Assembly: GCA_038025085.1 (NCBI GenBank)
Contig: CM076152.1
Coordinates: forward strand, 25,256,001 to 25,320,000
DNA length: 64,000 bases
Source: Tetragonia tetragonoides
Lineage: Eukaryota > Streptophyta > Magnoliopsida > Caryophyllales > Aizoaceae
Direction: 5' to 3'
Below the pieces are notes generated by a model. The model did no database searches and had not been told where the DNA came from. It saw nothing but the letters and a program-made list of their open reading frames with translations. The first letter of the stretch is position 1; every line of letters begins with the position of its first letter. The position numbers were made by a program, and so were the translations under genes. Below are positions 44,331 through 56,892 of the stretch, piece by piece.

Positions 44331-44739
44331 GGGAACCAAAGGTAGAGGAGTCTGAGTTTGAGTTTTAGCTTTGTTGAGTCAAAATTTGTTAAATGCATAG
44401 GTGAGTCGATGACAGGGAATGTTTCCCCCTTCTTCTCGCTTTCTTAGTCTAGTTTCATTTTGAAGGGAATTAGAGACCCTCTTCTCTAAACTTCATGTGC
44501 TTTTTTTTCTGCAATATTAATAAAAACTGCTATTGCTCATTTCTTTCTTTGTTCTAGCTATTGATAAACCCGATGAACTCAAAGTTGCCTAACTAATCGA
44601 TTAATCAATTCAAAACAATGAAAGTAAAATTCGTAAAGTGAGAATATAATAAGTCTTTTAAAAACAATGAACTCTCACAACAATGCCACAAGCCAGCAAC
44701 CTCGACATTTGACCCATTTTGGCTCCCATTAAGGAAGAT
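44331..44739 (+). other. Spacer of element F replacing RT-RNase H
   Basis: About 400 bp carrying GGGAATTAGAGACCCTCTTC (about 44465-44484), also found in the matching place of element B. No RT or RNase H motif in any frame. Confidence 0.65.
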
Positions 44740-45917
44740 CTTTGATACCAGGATGTCTACAACTACATCACCAAAGGAACGTACCCTTCAGACGCACCTA
44801 CAAGAGCTCAACGGGACATCTGTCTCTTGGCAGCGCAAAACATAGAATGTAAGGGGGGTGCTTTACAATGAATCCCACAATGGGGTCAATCTGAGGTGTG
44901 TCAACCCCGAAGAAGCCGCAGAAATCATTGATAAAGTTCACAACGGAGTCTGTGGTCCACAGATGTCAACGTATTCTCTCTAGAAAAATCCTTCGACTAG
45001 GATACTACTGGACTACCATGGAAAGATACTACTACGACTATGTCAATAAGTGCAACCAAAATGCCAAATCTATGCAAACCTACAACATTTACCACCATCC
45101 ATGTTACGTAGCTTCACATGACCTTGGCAATTTTCCGCTTGGGGTATTCACATCATTGGGAAGATCACACCCAAAGGCGCAGGAGGACATGATTATATCT
45201 GAGTGGCTATAGATTATTTCACTAAGTGGGTCAAGGCCCAGTCATATGCCACTCTCAGCTCAAACAAGTGTCAAAATTTCTAAGGAACAATATCAATTGC
45301 AGATATGGCGTCCCACATGAAATCATCGGATTCCCACTTCAAAGAAGAAGTTTCCACCCTCCTTAGGAAATTCAAAATCCAGCACCACAATTCATCACCT
45401 TACAGACCACAAACAAATGGGTAGTTGAAGCTACAAACAAAAATCTCAAGGTCCTCATTGAGAAAATGGTCGAAAACAACAAAGATTGGCCACTCAAACT
45501 CCCACTTGCCCTTTGGGAATACAAAACACCCATCAGATCATCCACAGGTCATACACCCTACTCCCTAGTCTACGCGATAGAAGTCGTAGTACCTATCGAA
45601 GTCCAACTACCGTCCATGCGCATAGCCATAGAGGGAAACATCCCACAAGCACAGTACATTCAAGGTCGTTACGATGAACTCATGTTCATGGATGAAAGGA
45701 GATTGCATGCCTTACACCACTCTCACATGTACCAACAACGTGTGGCAAGAGCATTCAATAAGAACGTTCAACCTCGAAATCTATAGCAAGGCGATCTAGT
45801 TTGGAAAGAGTTGCGAGCACCAATCATAGACCCAAGGGGCAAGTTCAGACCCAACTGGTCCAGTCCGTTCATCATCAAAGACATCCTGCGAAGGGGTTCT
45901 GTTCGAATCATGGACGT
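44740..45917 (+). pseudogene. Element F integrase remnant
   Basis: Linker at 44760-44880, degraded zinc region, then core pieces in shifting frames (YGVPHEI near 45308, VEATNKNLKVLIEKMVE near 45425-45470) and an open C-terminal frame 45466-45786 (WPLKLPLALWEYKTPIRSST, MFMDERRLHALHHSHM). The second catalytic region has lost bases (HEIIGFP). Cut off at 45917 by element E after RRGSVRIMD. Confidence 0.75.
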
Positions 45918-47415
45918 TGTAGACACCCTAATCGGTTCTCATCCCCTGACACCGCAACGCCCGATGATGATGGTAATGCATTAACATGGACGTAAGTAGA
46001 AAAGGATATTGCTCGTAAATTCCTTGAAACCCCAATCCTTGGATAGCCCTTGTTATAAGGATTCCACCGCCTTAGACCTTGCCTCAATCAGGTTCCTGGA
46101 TCAAGAGAAATCGCGTTTCGATGATTTGGGTCAAAACCGCTCAATCATGGCCCCTTGGGCCAGCCCAAGGGCAATTTCGTAATTCACAGAACACAAAAAC
46201 TCAAAAGCCCTAGTCACGTGCGCGGCGTCAGGCCCGGCAGCCTTCGCAGGCTGCTCGACGGCCAGCGCGTGACAACGGGGGCTGTTAGGCAAGCCGCTGG
46301 CCCCGGCCACCACCTGCCCTCCGTGTGGCCACTGAACCAGTTTTTTTGACTGGGTTGAGTTTTGGCGCCGGGCTTCTCGTACTAAGCCCCTAAATCCATC
46401 CCCTAACTCTATAAATACTCCCTTTCACCCTCTTTTGCAGGAGGTCAGTCAGTTCATAATTTTGAGAGCATTGAGAGCACATATTTCCCCAAATCCAAGA
46501 TAATTCAGAAATCTGAAGATTCAAGCAAGCAATACACCTAGCCTAGCACCCAAAATCGAACAGCCATTCCAATTCTACTAGTCCCGTTCGAATAGAACTT
46601 CCGGGTTAACCATCTTGAGGGCCTAATTCTTTATTAAATCTCTTATTTGCTGTTTATTAATCATGTTTTATTTAGCTTTTGATTATGGTTGAATAAGTTT
46701 GCATGCTTTTGAATTTGTATATAATTATGCACGATTAGTTAAAATAAAGTTTGCGTCTTTTTATTAGTTTATGCAAGTTTGCATCTTTTCATATTTTTTG
46801 CATGCATATAGTAGCCTCCTAGGTTTATTTTAACATAAAGTTAGTACCTTTGCATTATTATTATTCTTTTGAAGATACTAACGGCTTCGTTGATGTGCAT
46901 ATGCAATACATGGCGCGTTTAACAAAGTTGGTAGGTTGGAGCGTTAATTTAATGCTTTATATCATAATTATGCTTGTCAATAGTATGCATGAAAATTGGA
47001 TATAAATCGTGGAAAGTGATAACGTAGGTAATTTGGTTGTTCTTAACCCGCCTGGTTAATTTAGGATCATTAGACGACCGGATTTGTATGAAACCATCTA
47101 GCATAAATAAATACTTGACATGGATAAGCTTAGTAGAGGCCGTTAATGCGGGCGATTTAGATGAGATTCGTTTTATTTATTTCGTACCTACATCCCCGAA
47201 CTCAATACTTAGTCCCCATTGGCATGAGTCAATTCCCAATAGGAATTGGGGTGCAGTTTTGATGGTTTTCAATTATTTCCTTAAAATTGGTGGCGGCTTC
47301 TTATTTGCGAATTATTCTTCTTTATAATTAATGTGAATCGCATGTGACATATATTTAAGAACCATTAATCTCAACTAAAAATCGAAAACGCGTCGGAAAG
47401 GCGAGGGTTCTTACA
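45918..47415 (+). repeat. 5' LTR of element E
   Basis: TGTAGACACC to GGGTTCTTACA, 1498 bp. TATA box CTATAAATAC at 46409-46418; GC-rich block at about 46210-46320 including GCAGCCT-TCGC-AGGCTGC (46237-46254). That block is missing from the 3' LTR. The ORFs within (46131-46313 and others) are LTR sequence. Confidence 0.9.
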
Positions 47416-47416
47416 G

Positions 47417-47434
47417 TGGCGACTTCACTGGGGA
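47417..47434 (+). other. Primer-binding site of element E
   Basis: TGGCGACTTCACTGGGGA starts one base after the LTR. Elements A, B and F have diverged forms at the same place, supporting these LTR boundaries. The primer tRNA is not identified with certainty; Tat/Ogre relatives use an arginine tRNA. Confidence 0.8.
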
Positions 47435-48435
47435 CTTAATAAGAGGATTTAATTCGAACACTTATCCATGTCAATGATTTATTTTTAGCTATTTGGTTCA
47501 ATTACCGTACGTGTTTATTTTCTTTGCCTTTTTGCATCCATATCATTCATATTGCATGCATTATCTTTGCAAGATGTCGAAAGACATCACTACACCATTA
47601 TAGGATCTACCCTTTGGAACATTGTCTATGACTTAGGCCAGTGACCCACTCGGTCCGAAATACCTTTGCACATAGTCGTGTTCCGCCCCATGATATTTAC
47701 ATGTTTCCATTCGAGATGTGTAAAATGGTACATCTAGTATTACTATGCACCCCATAGATGACAAAACGCATCCGGCCATGGGTTACCTTACCCAACCATA
47801 GATTGTGTCAAACTATTGCATTATGTCTCATAGTCCATATCAAGGTGCTAATTGCTTTATTTGCCATATTATTAGTTGTTTCCTTGCTATGTGATTAATT
47901 TCCGTAGAATATTAGGACTAGATCACCCAATAGGATTCTTTTATTTAGTCTTGGTTAGGGAAGGTTTCCCTTTTGATTGCTTGTACGTTTGGTTAGGTTT
48001 ACAGATAGAGTCTAGGATCTTATCTTTTTAGGAAGCAGAATCCCTGTATGACTCCGACGATGCTAGTAAGCATGTTAGGAAGACGTTCCTTTCCATCAGA
48101 ATTAGATTGCATGCAAATAACATATTCCCGTCAATGATCTTTCACCAAATAAAAAAAAGAGTCCACTTTAATTCCATATGCAAGTAAATAGTATTTCCCT
48201 TTTTCTAAACTTAGGGAGTTTTATCCCATATGCAAGTCAAGAGTGTTTATAGTTCTAATAGAGTCGAAAGATCATTGATTAGAATATGCTATTTACATAA
48301 AATCGCGTCTTACACAAAGGATCACCATGTTGAGGATTAGTGTTAGATTCTCTTCCCACATTTGTTTTAAAATAAAACTTTTGTTATTATGTGGAGGTTC
48401 CCATTTATTTTCTATTTTCTTAAACGGGCCTTTTT
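47435..48435 (+). other. Element E leader
   Basis: About 1 kb untranslated between PBS and gag. No gene, no convincing intron. It ends in ACGGGCCTTTTT just before the gag ATG. Confidence 0.6.
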
Positions 48436-50017
48436 ATGTCCAGAATTGGTAGAAGTAGATATCCTGGTCCTAGGGAGTGGGAGAGAGACGAGTCCTGCAA
48501 GAGGTTAGTCCGCAAGTTGTCGTTTGAACCTTCACCACAAGCACAGTTCGTGGGCCCTGTATGGCTCGATTACCTTCGCACACCGCCACTGTCACCTCAA
48601 ACATCACCATCCGATTTGCCTAAGTCCGCTATGTCTGCAGACGCCGACAGAACCGCTGACCAAAAGATGGATGACCTTTTAGCCCAAGTGGTCGCCATGA
48701 ATGCTAGATTCACTGATATGGAAGCCCGTGTCGCCAAGTTGGATACCCCTAATAAAGATGATGATGAGTCCAAGCCCGATGGGGAAAAGGCCGAACCCTC
48801 CACTAAAGAGGTGCAAGAACTTCAAGCCAAGCTGAACAGGCTTGACTCTGTCTTAGGTAAGAGTCGTGCCTTCAACGACATGATCATCAATTCTGAAGGC
48901 TATGCTCCCCACATCAAGGGAAAATTTCCCACTAAGTTCTCCATGCCTGAAGTTCCCACATTCAAAGAAATCGACGATCCACAAGATCACATTAGGGCTT
49001 TCACTACTACATTGAGCCTTAGAAGCATTGAACAAGAGTTGTATGTTCACCTCTTTCCCCAAACTTTGGATCCTGCTGTCAGGGACTGGTTCTTCAAGTT
49101 GCCCACACAAAAGTTAAAAAAATGGGAAGATCTATCCACACTATTCCTCCAGAGATATGCTGACAATGTATTGCCACCCATGACATTAAGAGAGCTGGAC
49201 ATCACCAAGCAAGGTGACAAGGAAGGGTTCACTAGTTATGTGAGAAGATGGAGGACTAAGGTAGCCAAAATGATTGATCGCCCATCTGAAAGGGATCAAA
49301 TCCGAATGCTAGTCCAGAATTTGGCATCTGAATACCGCGAACACATGAAATTTCAACCCATAACCACCTATGCCCAACTAACTGAAGTGGGCATGGCCAT
49401 TGAAGATGACCAACTCCAAAGAGGGGAAGAACAAAGTAACTTACAATGACAACACAAGTGGATATAAGGATAAGAAATACACCAATGCCAATCATACCTC
49501 CACGAATAGAGGAAATGAAGTGAACGCCATAGCTGATAGGCGTCCAAGAAGGTACACTCCCCTCGGGATGACTTATGTCAAAGCTCTAGATAAGTTGATC
49601 AAAGGAGACTATCTAAATCCGATTGGGCCTACTCCTGATCCACCTGTAGAGAAAAGGTCACCATATTGGAATGAGACCGCATTCTGCAAATACCATAGGG
49701 GCCGGGGGCACGACACTGAAAAGTGTTACACCCTCAAGGATAAAATCCAAGACTTATTTGACAATAACACAATACCATTGCCTAAAGATGCACCACCGCC
49801 CAGCAACAACAACAATCCCCTTGGGAACTCCTTTGCCATTGACATAGAAGAAGGGTTTGATCCCTCCTATTTGAGCACACCTATTGGACAAGCCATACCA
49901 CCATACCCAAGCCTAAGATCCACGATGGACGTCTGTGGCCTTTGGGATAGTGATGAGGAAGATAATGGGGCATATACTGATCCAGAAGATGTGTTGACTC
50001 CCCAGGTCCATGAATAG
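48436..50017 (+). pseudogene. Element E gag, one frameshift
   Basis: The ATG at 48436 opens a 337-codon frame: basic N-terminus, Pro/Ser-rich stretch, coiled coil at about residues 70-145, Tat gag block GKFPTKFSMPEVPTF at about residue 167, and the retrotransposon gag domain with LDPAVRDWFF and WEDLSTLFLQRYADNVLPP. After about 49440 the frame shifts by one and continues to 50017 with TPLGMTYVKALDKLIKGDYL and the zinc knuckle CKYHRGRGHDTEKC. The knuckle is intact. The product would form the particle and bind RNA. Confidence 0.9.
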
Positions 50018-50127
50018 CTAATAGCAAAGCCTGGTATGATATCTCCGATGATGAAAAGGAAGAAGATGATAAAGCTCTAAACTATCTCACAAGATCGGGA
50101 AGCCAATTCAGGCCCTAAAACATCTAT

Positions 50128-50856
50128 ATGGATCCATCTCAAATCCAACCTGTGGAGCCTGTAACCATGCCCAATAGGGATTCAACCCAAATGGAAATGG
50201 CGAAAGAAGATGATGGGACCAATATCCTCAAGCAACTGCAAAGAACAAAAGCCGACATATCCATTTGGCAACTATTGACCACTTCTATCACTCATAAAAG
50301 GGCCGTGCTAGAGGCCTTGAACGCAACCACCATTTCTCCAAATACCACTCCTGAAGAGGTAGTCAACCTCCTGATCCAAGGAAAGTCATCCCCGCCCATC
50401 ACCTTTTCTGACAAAGACCTTCCACCCGAAGGTATTCACCACAACAAGGCCCTTTATCTTACTGTAATCTGTCAACAAAGACAAGTCCTTATGACTTTAG
50501 TCGACAATGGCTCTGTCGTAAATGTATACCCCTTGAGGACTATTGAACACCTCAAAATAGACTGCAACAACCTCGCGCATTTCGCACAAGGGTTAAGGGC
50601 CTACGATAATTCCAAAAGAAATGTATTGGGTACCTTCTCCATGAATATCAATATTGGGCCCATCGAGAAAATGGTCCAATTCCATGTGATCGACATTCCA
50701 GCCACTTTCAACATATTCTTGGGAAGGCCCTGGTTACACGGGTTAAATGCCGTAGCCTCAACTCTGCATCAAAAGGTAAACTATCCTTTGCGGGATCCAC
50801 CTTGGAGGTCTGCCCTGATACTATGGTCGCCCAAGTTGAGAAAGCTCCAGTCCTAA
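50128..50856 (+). pseudogene. Element E aspartic protease
   Basis: A 242-codon frame with ADISIWQLLTTSITHKRAVL, the active site MTLVDNGSVVNVYPLRT (Asp kept; DNG where DSG is usual) and the closing FNIFLGRPWLHGLNAV. Linked to gag by about 110 bp containing stop codons. It would release the gag and pol proteins. Compared with element B the catalytic Asp is present here. Confidence 0.85.
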
Positions 50857-51890
50857 AGATAGAGCATAATGAGCAAGACGAGGAGTTATGAGGTTTTGAG
50901 AAGATAGCCTTTATAGAAACAATAGAGCCCACACTCAATGTGAATGCTTTACTCAGAAAGCAAGGCCACTTCCCAAGCACCACTTTGGGTCCTCATCCTA
51001 AGGTAGCTCAAGCCTCTTGGAACACCAAGATCAAAAATGATTTATTCGGGCTAAGCTATAGGCCCACAAGGCAAGAAGTTAGGACCTACATATCCAAAGT
51101 GATGGCCAAGAAAAGAGCCCGTGCAGCTAACAAACCCGTTATACACAGCATGGATCCTTATCCCCTCACCCTCAACGGGTAATTCCTTTAGGAAGGCTAC
51201 CCATATCATTACTATGGATTCCCTGAACCATACACAATCAACGGGATCTTAATGCCAGGGTTTGAGGCATTTCAAGACTGTTTCCTCATGAGTGAAGACA
51301 CACCCATACCTCCCAATGAGGACCAATCCACTAAAGATTGGGCTAATGACATGGCACCCAACGACTTTGGGCTTTTATTTGGCGAAGAGCGTCGTCAGTA
51401 CAACGAGACCACTACCAAAATTTCCCTTACTGTGCTTTTTAATGAAGGTTTCGACCCGACTAAGCTGATCGCCCCAATCGGGCCCGACCGCACCACCTGG
51501 AAGCACAAGACGAATTAGACTCCGGTCAAGGGAGCAAAGTACAAGTTCACCATCTGCAACGGTCCTACAGGAGGGCCCATCTCTGATTCTGAGTCCGATT
51601 CCGAGTCTGAGTCTGATTCTGAGTCTGTTATCCTAGAAGTGTCGGGTAGTCCACTCCAGTCTATTCCTGCTAAGGTCCTCAGTGATGACCTCATTGATGT
51701 ATTGTCCGCTTCTTTTAATATTATGAACGTCGATTTTGCTTACTCTGATTGCCTATCCGCTAATAATTCAGAAAATATAACGGAATTGCCCAAAGAAGTT
51801 ATTAAAGCACTAATCGAACATGAGCAAAAGACTTCAATAGTCGAAGAAAACGGAGACAATAAACATTGCAACTAATGATGAGCCTCGCCA
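50857..51890 (+). pseudogene. Element E linker between protease and RT
   Basis: Open pieces 50940-51182, 51252-51518 and 51639-51875 in changing frames, with no catalytic motif. Around 51582-51632 a Ser/Asp/Glu repeat is encoded by tandem TCTGAGTC-type units. This region is a normal, poorly conserved linker in Tat elements. Confidence 0.65.
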
Positions 51891-51891
51891 C

Positions 51892-53003
51892 GTGCAAATA
51901 GGTTTGTCTTTAACATCTAATGAACGCGAACAATTCGTAACACTCCTAAAGAATTATACGGATGTTTTCGCCTGGTCCTATAAGGACATCCCAGGCATAG
52001 ACCGCAAAATTGCTCAGCATACCATTCCGCTAAATCCCGACTGCAAAGCAGTCAAACAAAAGCTAAGATGTATGAAGCCAGAGTGGGCTCTTAAGTCAAG
52101 GAGGAAGTCCAAAAACAACTAGAGGCAGGCTTCATAAGAGTCGCCAATTACCCCGATTGGGTAGCCAACATTGTCCTAGTCCCAAAAAAGGATGGACGGG
52201 TCCGAATGTGTGTAGATTTTAGGGACCTGAACAAAGCAAGTCCAAAAGACGACTTTTCCTTACCGCATATAGAAGTGTTGGTAGATAACACCGCCGGAAA
52301 CGCCCTTCTATCATTTATGGACGGGTACGCAGGATATAACCAAGTCCTATTGGCCAAAGAGGACGAAGAGAAAACCACTTTCATCACACAGTGGGGCACT
52401 TATTGCTATACAGTAATGTCGTTTGGGCTTAAGAATGCGGGAGCCACATACCAAAGAACCGCTACGACCTTACTCCATGATATAATGCATAAAGAAGCTG
52501 AAGTGTACGTATATGATATGATCATAAAGTCCAAAGACAAAGAAGGGCATGTATCCTCACTTCAAAAGTTCTTTGACAAGCTTAGGAAGTACAATATGAG
52601 GCTTAATCCCAAGAAGTGCGCATTCGGAGTTACATCCGGTAAACTTCTAGGATTTTTCATAAGCACCAGAGGGATAGAAATCGATCCATCCAAGATCAAA
52701 GCCATAATAGACATGCCGCCTCCGAAAACGGAAAAAGAAATAAAAGGCTTCCTAGGAAGAATCCAATACATTAGCAGGTTCATTTACAAGTTAACTATCA
52801 CTTGTGACCCCATATTCAAGAAACTCAAAAAAGAGGTAAATACGGAATGGGACGAGCAATGCCAAAAGGCCTTTGACAAAATTAAAGCCTATTTATCTGA
52901 ATCACCTGTTCTAGTACCGCCCATTCCAGGCATGCCTCTAATCCTCTACCTTACGGTCACGGAAACATCAATGGGGGCCAATGTTAGCCCAAGAAGTGGA
53001 TAA
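51892..53003 (+). pseudogene. Element E reverse transcriptase, catalytic Asp lost
   Basis: 51892-52122 holds the N-terminus (FVTLLKNYTDVFAWSYKDIP); after a frame change 52206-53003 holds CVDFRDLNKASPKDDF, LLSFMDGYAGYNQVLL, YTVMSFGLKNAGATYQR and the thumb LLGFFISTRGIEIDPSKIKA. The active site reads VYVYDMIIKSK: the first Asp of the usual YVDD is Tyr (TAT at 52512-52514). This substitution should abolish polymerisation. The domain is otherwise of normal length. Confidence 0.9.
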
Positions 53004-53875
53004 GGAAGAGAAAGCCATATACTATGTGAGCAAGAAATTTCTGGAATATGAAACCCGTTATTCATCCCTAGAAAAGACATGTTTAGCTTTGGTAGCAACT
53101 ACCAAAAAGCTACGACATTACATGCTCCAACAAACGATCCACATAAGATCAAGAGAAAATCTTTTGAAATACATATTCGAAAAGCCCATACTAAATGGTA
53201 GAATAGCAAGGTGGACCGTTCCCCTCTCAGTGTTCGACCTCAAATTTGAACATCAAAAATCCATAAAAGGGCATGCTATATCAGAATACCTGGCCGACCA
53301 AGCCATAAATGAACCAGATCACAAGGATGAATATCACTTCCCAGACAAAGGGGTTATGACCTTAGACACCGAAACATGGCAGCTATACTTCGACGGAGCA
53401 TCCAACCAAAAGGGTTTTGGAGTAGGAATACTAATAGCATCCCCTGAAGGTGCACATACACCCATTTCAGTCAAACTGGACCATGAGGTTACAAATACTG
53501 GCTCGCGAATATGAAGCTTGCATAATAGGATTTCAATCTGCCATAAGCCTTGGCATTAAGACACTCCGAGTCTATGGGGACTCGTCACTCATAATTAACC
53601 AAATTTCCAAAGTATGGAAGCTTAAAAGTGAATCCCTGGAACTCTACCTGGAATACTTAGATAAGATCATAGTGTATTTCAATCAAATACACTTTACATA
53701 CCTTCCACGAGAAGATCACCAATTTGCAGAAGCCTTGGCTAAGTTAGCAAGCATGATTAACATACCCGAAAGTATTCGGATGATGCCCATCTGTGTACAA
53801 AGGAGATCCGAGCTTTATATTGCGACACCCTGGAAGTGTTCCACGAAGAAGAAGATGAGTGGTACACCGATATAA
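52981..53875 (+). pseudogene. Element E tandem RNase H domains
   Basis: First, the retroviral-type RNase H: KAIYYVSKKFLEYETRYSSL and LEKTCLALVATTKKLRHYML (residues 10-55 of the frame at 52981), ending with WTVPLSVFDLKF. Second, after a linker, an archaeal-type RNase H: WQLYFDGASNQKGFGVGILI, AREYEACIIGFQSAISLGIK, VYGDSSLIINQISKVWK and FAEALAKLASM. A frame change near 53500 separates the halves of the second domain, and the last Asp of that domain is Glu. A second RNase H after the first is a hallmark of the Tat lineage. Confidence 0.85.
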
Positions 53876-53889
53876 AAAATCTACTTGTT

Positions 53890-55065
53890 TACCAGCTCTA
53901 CCCTCCTGATTCTAGCCCTAAAGCCCAGAAAGCAATCAGAAGGCTCGCGGCCCAATTCTTGGAAGTACATGGTGAAATATAGAAGAAAAGGCCAAACGGA
54001 GTCAACCTCCGCTGCCTAGGTACCGAAACGGCCGATAAGGTCTTAAGAGAAGTACATGCAGGAGTATGTGGACCGCACATGAACGGTATGATGCTATCTA
54101 GGAAGATAATAAGGCTTGGGTATTATTGGACAACGATGGAGAAGGATTGTTGTGAGTTCGTCAAAAGATGCGTACAATGCCAGACCCATGCAAATCTACA
54201 ACATCTACCACCAAGCCCATTATATACCTTCACCTCACCTTGGCCTCTCTCAGCTTGGGGAATCAATATCATCGGTAAAATAACCCCAACAGGAAAAGGG
54301 GGCCACGAATATATCCTAGTCGCAATCGACTACTTCACCAAATGGGTTGAGGCGCAATCATACGCGAAGCTCAAAGCAAAGCACGTGGTTAAGTTCATTA
54401 AGAATAACATAATATCTATATATGGAGTTCCCCAAGAAATCATCACTGATAATGGGTTATACTTCATGAAAGAAGTAATTGAGCTTTTAGCCCAGTCTAA
54501 GATCCAGCATCGAAAATCATCTCCCTACAGACCGCAAACAAACGGTGTAGTAGAGGCAGCCAACAAGAATATCAAGAAAATCATTGAAAGAATGTCTGAA
54601 AATTATGATGACTGGCCAGACAAGCTGCCATTCGCACTTTAGGGTTATAGGACATCAGTTCGCGCATCAACGGGAGCAACACCATACTCCCTGGTTTACG
54701 GAATGGAAGCCGTATTACCAATCGAACTAGAGATCCCATCTCTAAGGATCGTTTTAGAAACTGAAATCCCAGAAGTAGATTGGGTCCAAGCCCGCTATGA
54801 CCAATTAGTCCTGCTGGATGAAAAAAGGTTGCAAGCTTTGCACAATGTAAGAGTCTATCAGAAAAGACTAACTAGACACTTTAACCAAAGGCTCAACATG
54901 AGGGACCATAAAATTGGAGACTTAGTACTTAAAGAAGTAAGGGCCAATGTCACTGACCCAAGAGGCAAATTTGGACCCAACTGGTCGGGTCCATTTATCA
55001 TCATAAAGATGTTAACAGGTGCCGCTGCAAGATTGGCAGATTTAGACGGGGTCGAATTTAGTTAA
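53890..55065 (+). pseudogene. Element E integrase, first catalytic Asp lost
   Basis: Zinc region: VHAGVCGPHMNGMMLSR then CVQCQTHANL (about 54052-54200). Core 54079-54642: WGINIIGKI where the Asp is Asn (AAT at 54265-54267), ITDNGLYF (Asp) and QTNGVVEAANKN (Glu). A TAG replaces Trp after LPFAL at 54642, and the C-terminal part continues 54703-55065 (LPIELEIPSLRIVLETEIPE). The frame stops by TAA after GVEFS. Two independent lesions imply an inactive integrase. Confidence 0.9.
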
Positions 55066-55533
55066 TGGATAAACATGGATCAATTAAAGAGGTTCTATGC
55101 TTAGGCAAGACACCCAATATAACACTTTTGAGAGGCCTACACAAGGCTAACTAATCCCGTAAAAAAATAAAAAATAAATTAAAATAAAAAACGGGATTGA
55201 ATGTTAAAAAAAAACGTATAAAAACTACGAGTGGCCTGATTCCCCAAAAAGGATACCTAGGACAATCCAATTGCAATTAGGCCCGGCCCCTTCATGAATT
55301 TCGCATTCAAATGTTGCAATTTGTGCACATAATAAACACAAGGTTGCAATATTAAAATAAGCATGTCTCCATAAATAATAATAAAGTCCATTACAAGACT
55401 TGGCAATTCCTAAATAATAAAAAAACAAGCTAACTGAATAGAAAAAAAAGGGGCACATCACCCTTATTGAAATTAAAGCAAATAAACGGCAATCCTAAGC
55501 TAGACATGCTCCAAAAGAGCATTTCCTAATAGA
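55066..55533. other. Spacer between integrase and antisense gene 1
   Basis: About 470 bp, A-rich (homopolymer A runs at 55160-55220), no ORF of note. The ends of integrase (+) and of the antisense gene (-) converge here, so transcription terminators for both may lie in it; none can be pointed to. Confidence 0.5.
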
Positions 55534-56673
55534 CTACTCCGTAGCTTCGGTAGTACGGACAACATCCTCCATGCGTTCATCAACCTTTGGGCCTTCCACT
55601 TCGCGTTCCTTGGGAGCCCATCTGTCTCGGACCACGGGCTCTTCTTCTTTTTCAACCTCCATTTGAGGATCACTTATAGAGGCTTCATGATCGTTGGCCC
55701 GAATTTGGGGCTTCTCCTCTGACTTAGTAGTGATCTTGGCTAAAACTTTCTTGGCCTTTGGGTTAAGAACACTTTTCACATGCTTGACTCCCTTTTGTTT
55801 ACCCTTCCCTTTAGGATCATTGGGGTTAGAAAGCCTTAAGCTAGCCTTGACTGATTGGGCCTTAAGATCATCTTGTTCGGATTTCCTGCATGCACGACGA
55901 CCTTCCGCAGTCTTACAATCCATCCAAGCTTCATAAGCTGAAGATATCGCCGTTGGGGCCTTGATATGAGGAATAGTCCACTTAAGGCGACGATCCCATG
56001 CACACTCCCATGACCTCACCACACTAATAGTCAAAACCCGGGTTGCAGGCGCAACACTATCCTTCTGTGGGATAATCTGGCGTTTCCCATATTGCCGCAT
56101 GATACGGCAAGGAAATATGTAAGTCAAATTTTGAAGACCAAGGATTTGATAATATCCCGTCTCCTTGCTGCATCCGATTGCGGATTTTAGGCCCCACCAC
56201 TTGACAGTCCATCTTAGCAAATGGCAAGCTTTAAGGTATCCACGTCATTCATCAATGGTGGATTCATAATAAAGCCTTCGGCGGGCAGGAAACTGCTTTG
56301 GTTGGTATTTGAGCACATTAGCCGGCCTCTCAATGAACCACATATGCTCCAAAAGCCATATCTACAAAAAGAAAACAAACACAAATAATAATAAAGTTAG
56401 GTATCCATTAAAGATTCAAACTTTACAAAAAAAATCCAAAGTATTCAAGCACTCACTTGAAGAAGAAGAGGGCTTCCCGTCCATCCACCGTGCGATGGTT
56501 CTTGTTTCTTGCGGTCCAAGCACATTAGGGTTTCGCCAAAAACAAGAGACATAGGAGTAAAATCGTTTTGAATTTGTTCAACAATTCTAAGCATACATGT
56601 TTTACCATTATTACCTCTACCAACAAAGAGGTACCTATGTAAAAGACATAAGATAAAAGCACGCCTATAATAT

Positions 56674-56855
56674 CACTACAACAAAAACTTCCAGTAGTGA
56701 CAGATTTTTTGTGACGGATGGTCCAAATGCTACAAATATTGCTGCGGGTTAAGCCGTCACTAATTATTGTGACAACTTAACGCGTCACAAAATTCAAAAA
56801 GTTGAAAAACCTAAAATTTGGGCCCTCAAAATTCCTTTCAGCGCCTCATTCCTCA

Positions 56856-56892
<37 letters not shown>

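Larger units (their letters stand above)
40461..45917 (+). mobile_element. Element F: Tat-type retrotransposon lacking protease and RT
   Basis: Plus strand: LTR 40461-41881, PBS, leader, gag remnant, zinc-knuckle modules, integrase remnant; interrupted at 45918 by element E, so its 3' end lies outside the window. Sequence is close to elements A and B in the opposite orientation. Like B it passes from the knuckle modules to integrase with no RT-RNase H, and it also lacks the protease and most of gag. Heavily mutated. Confidence 0.8.
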
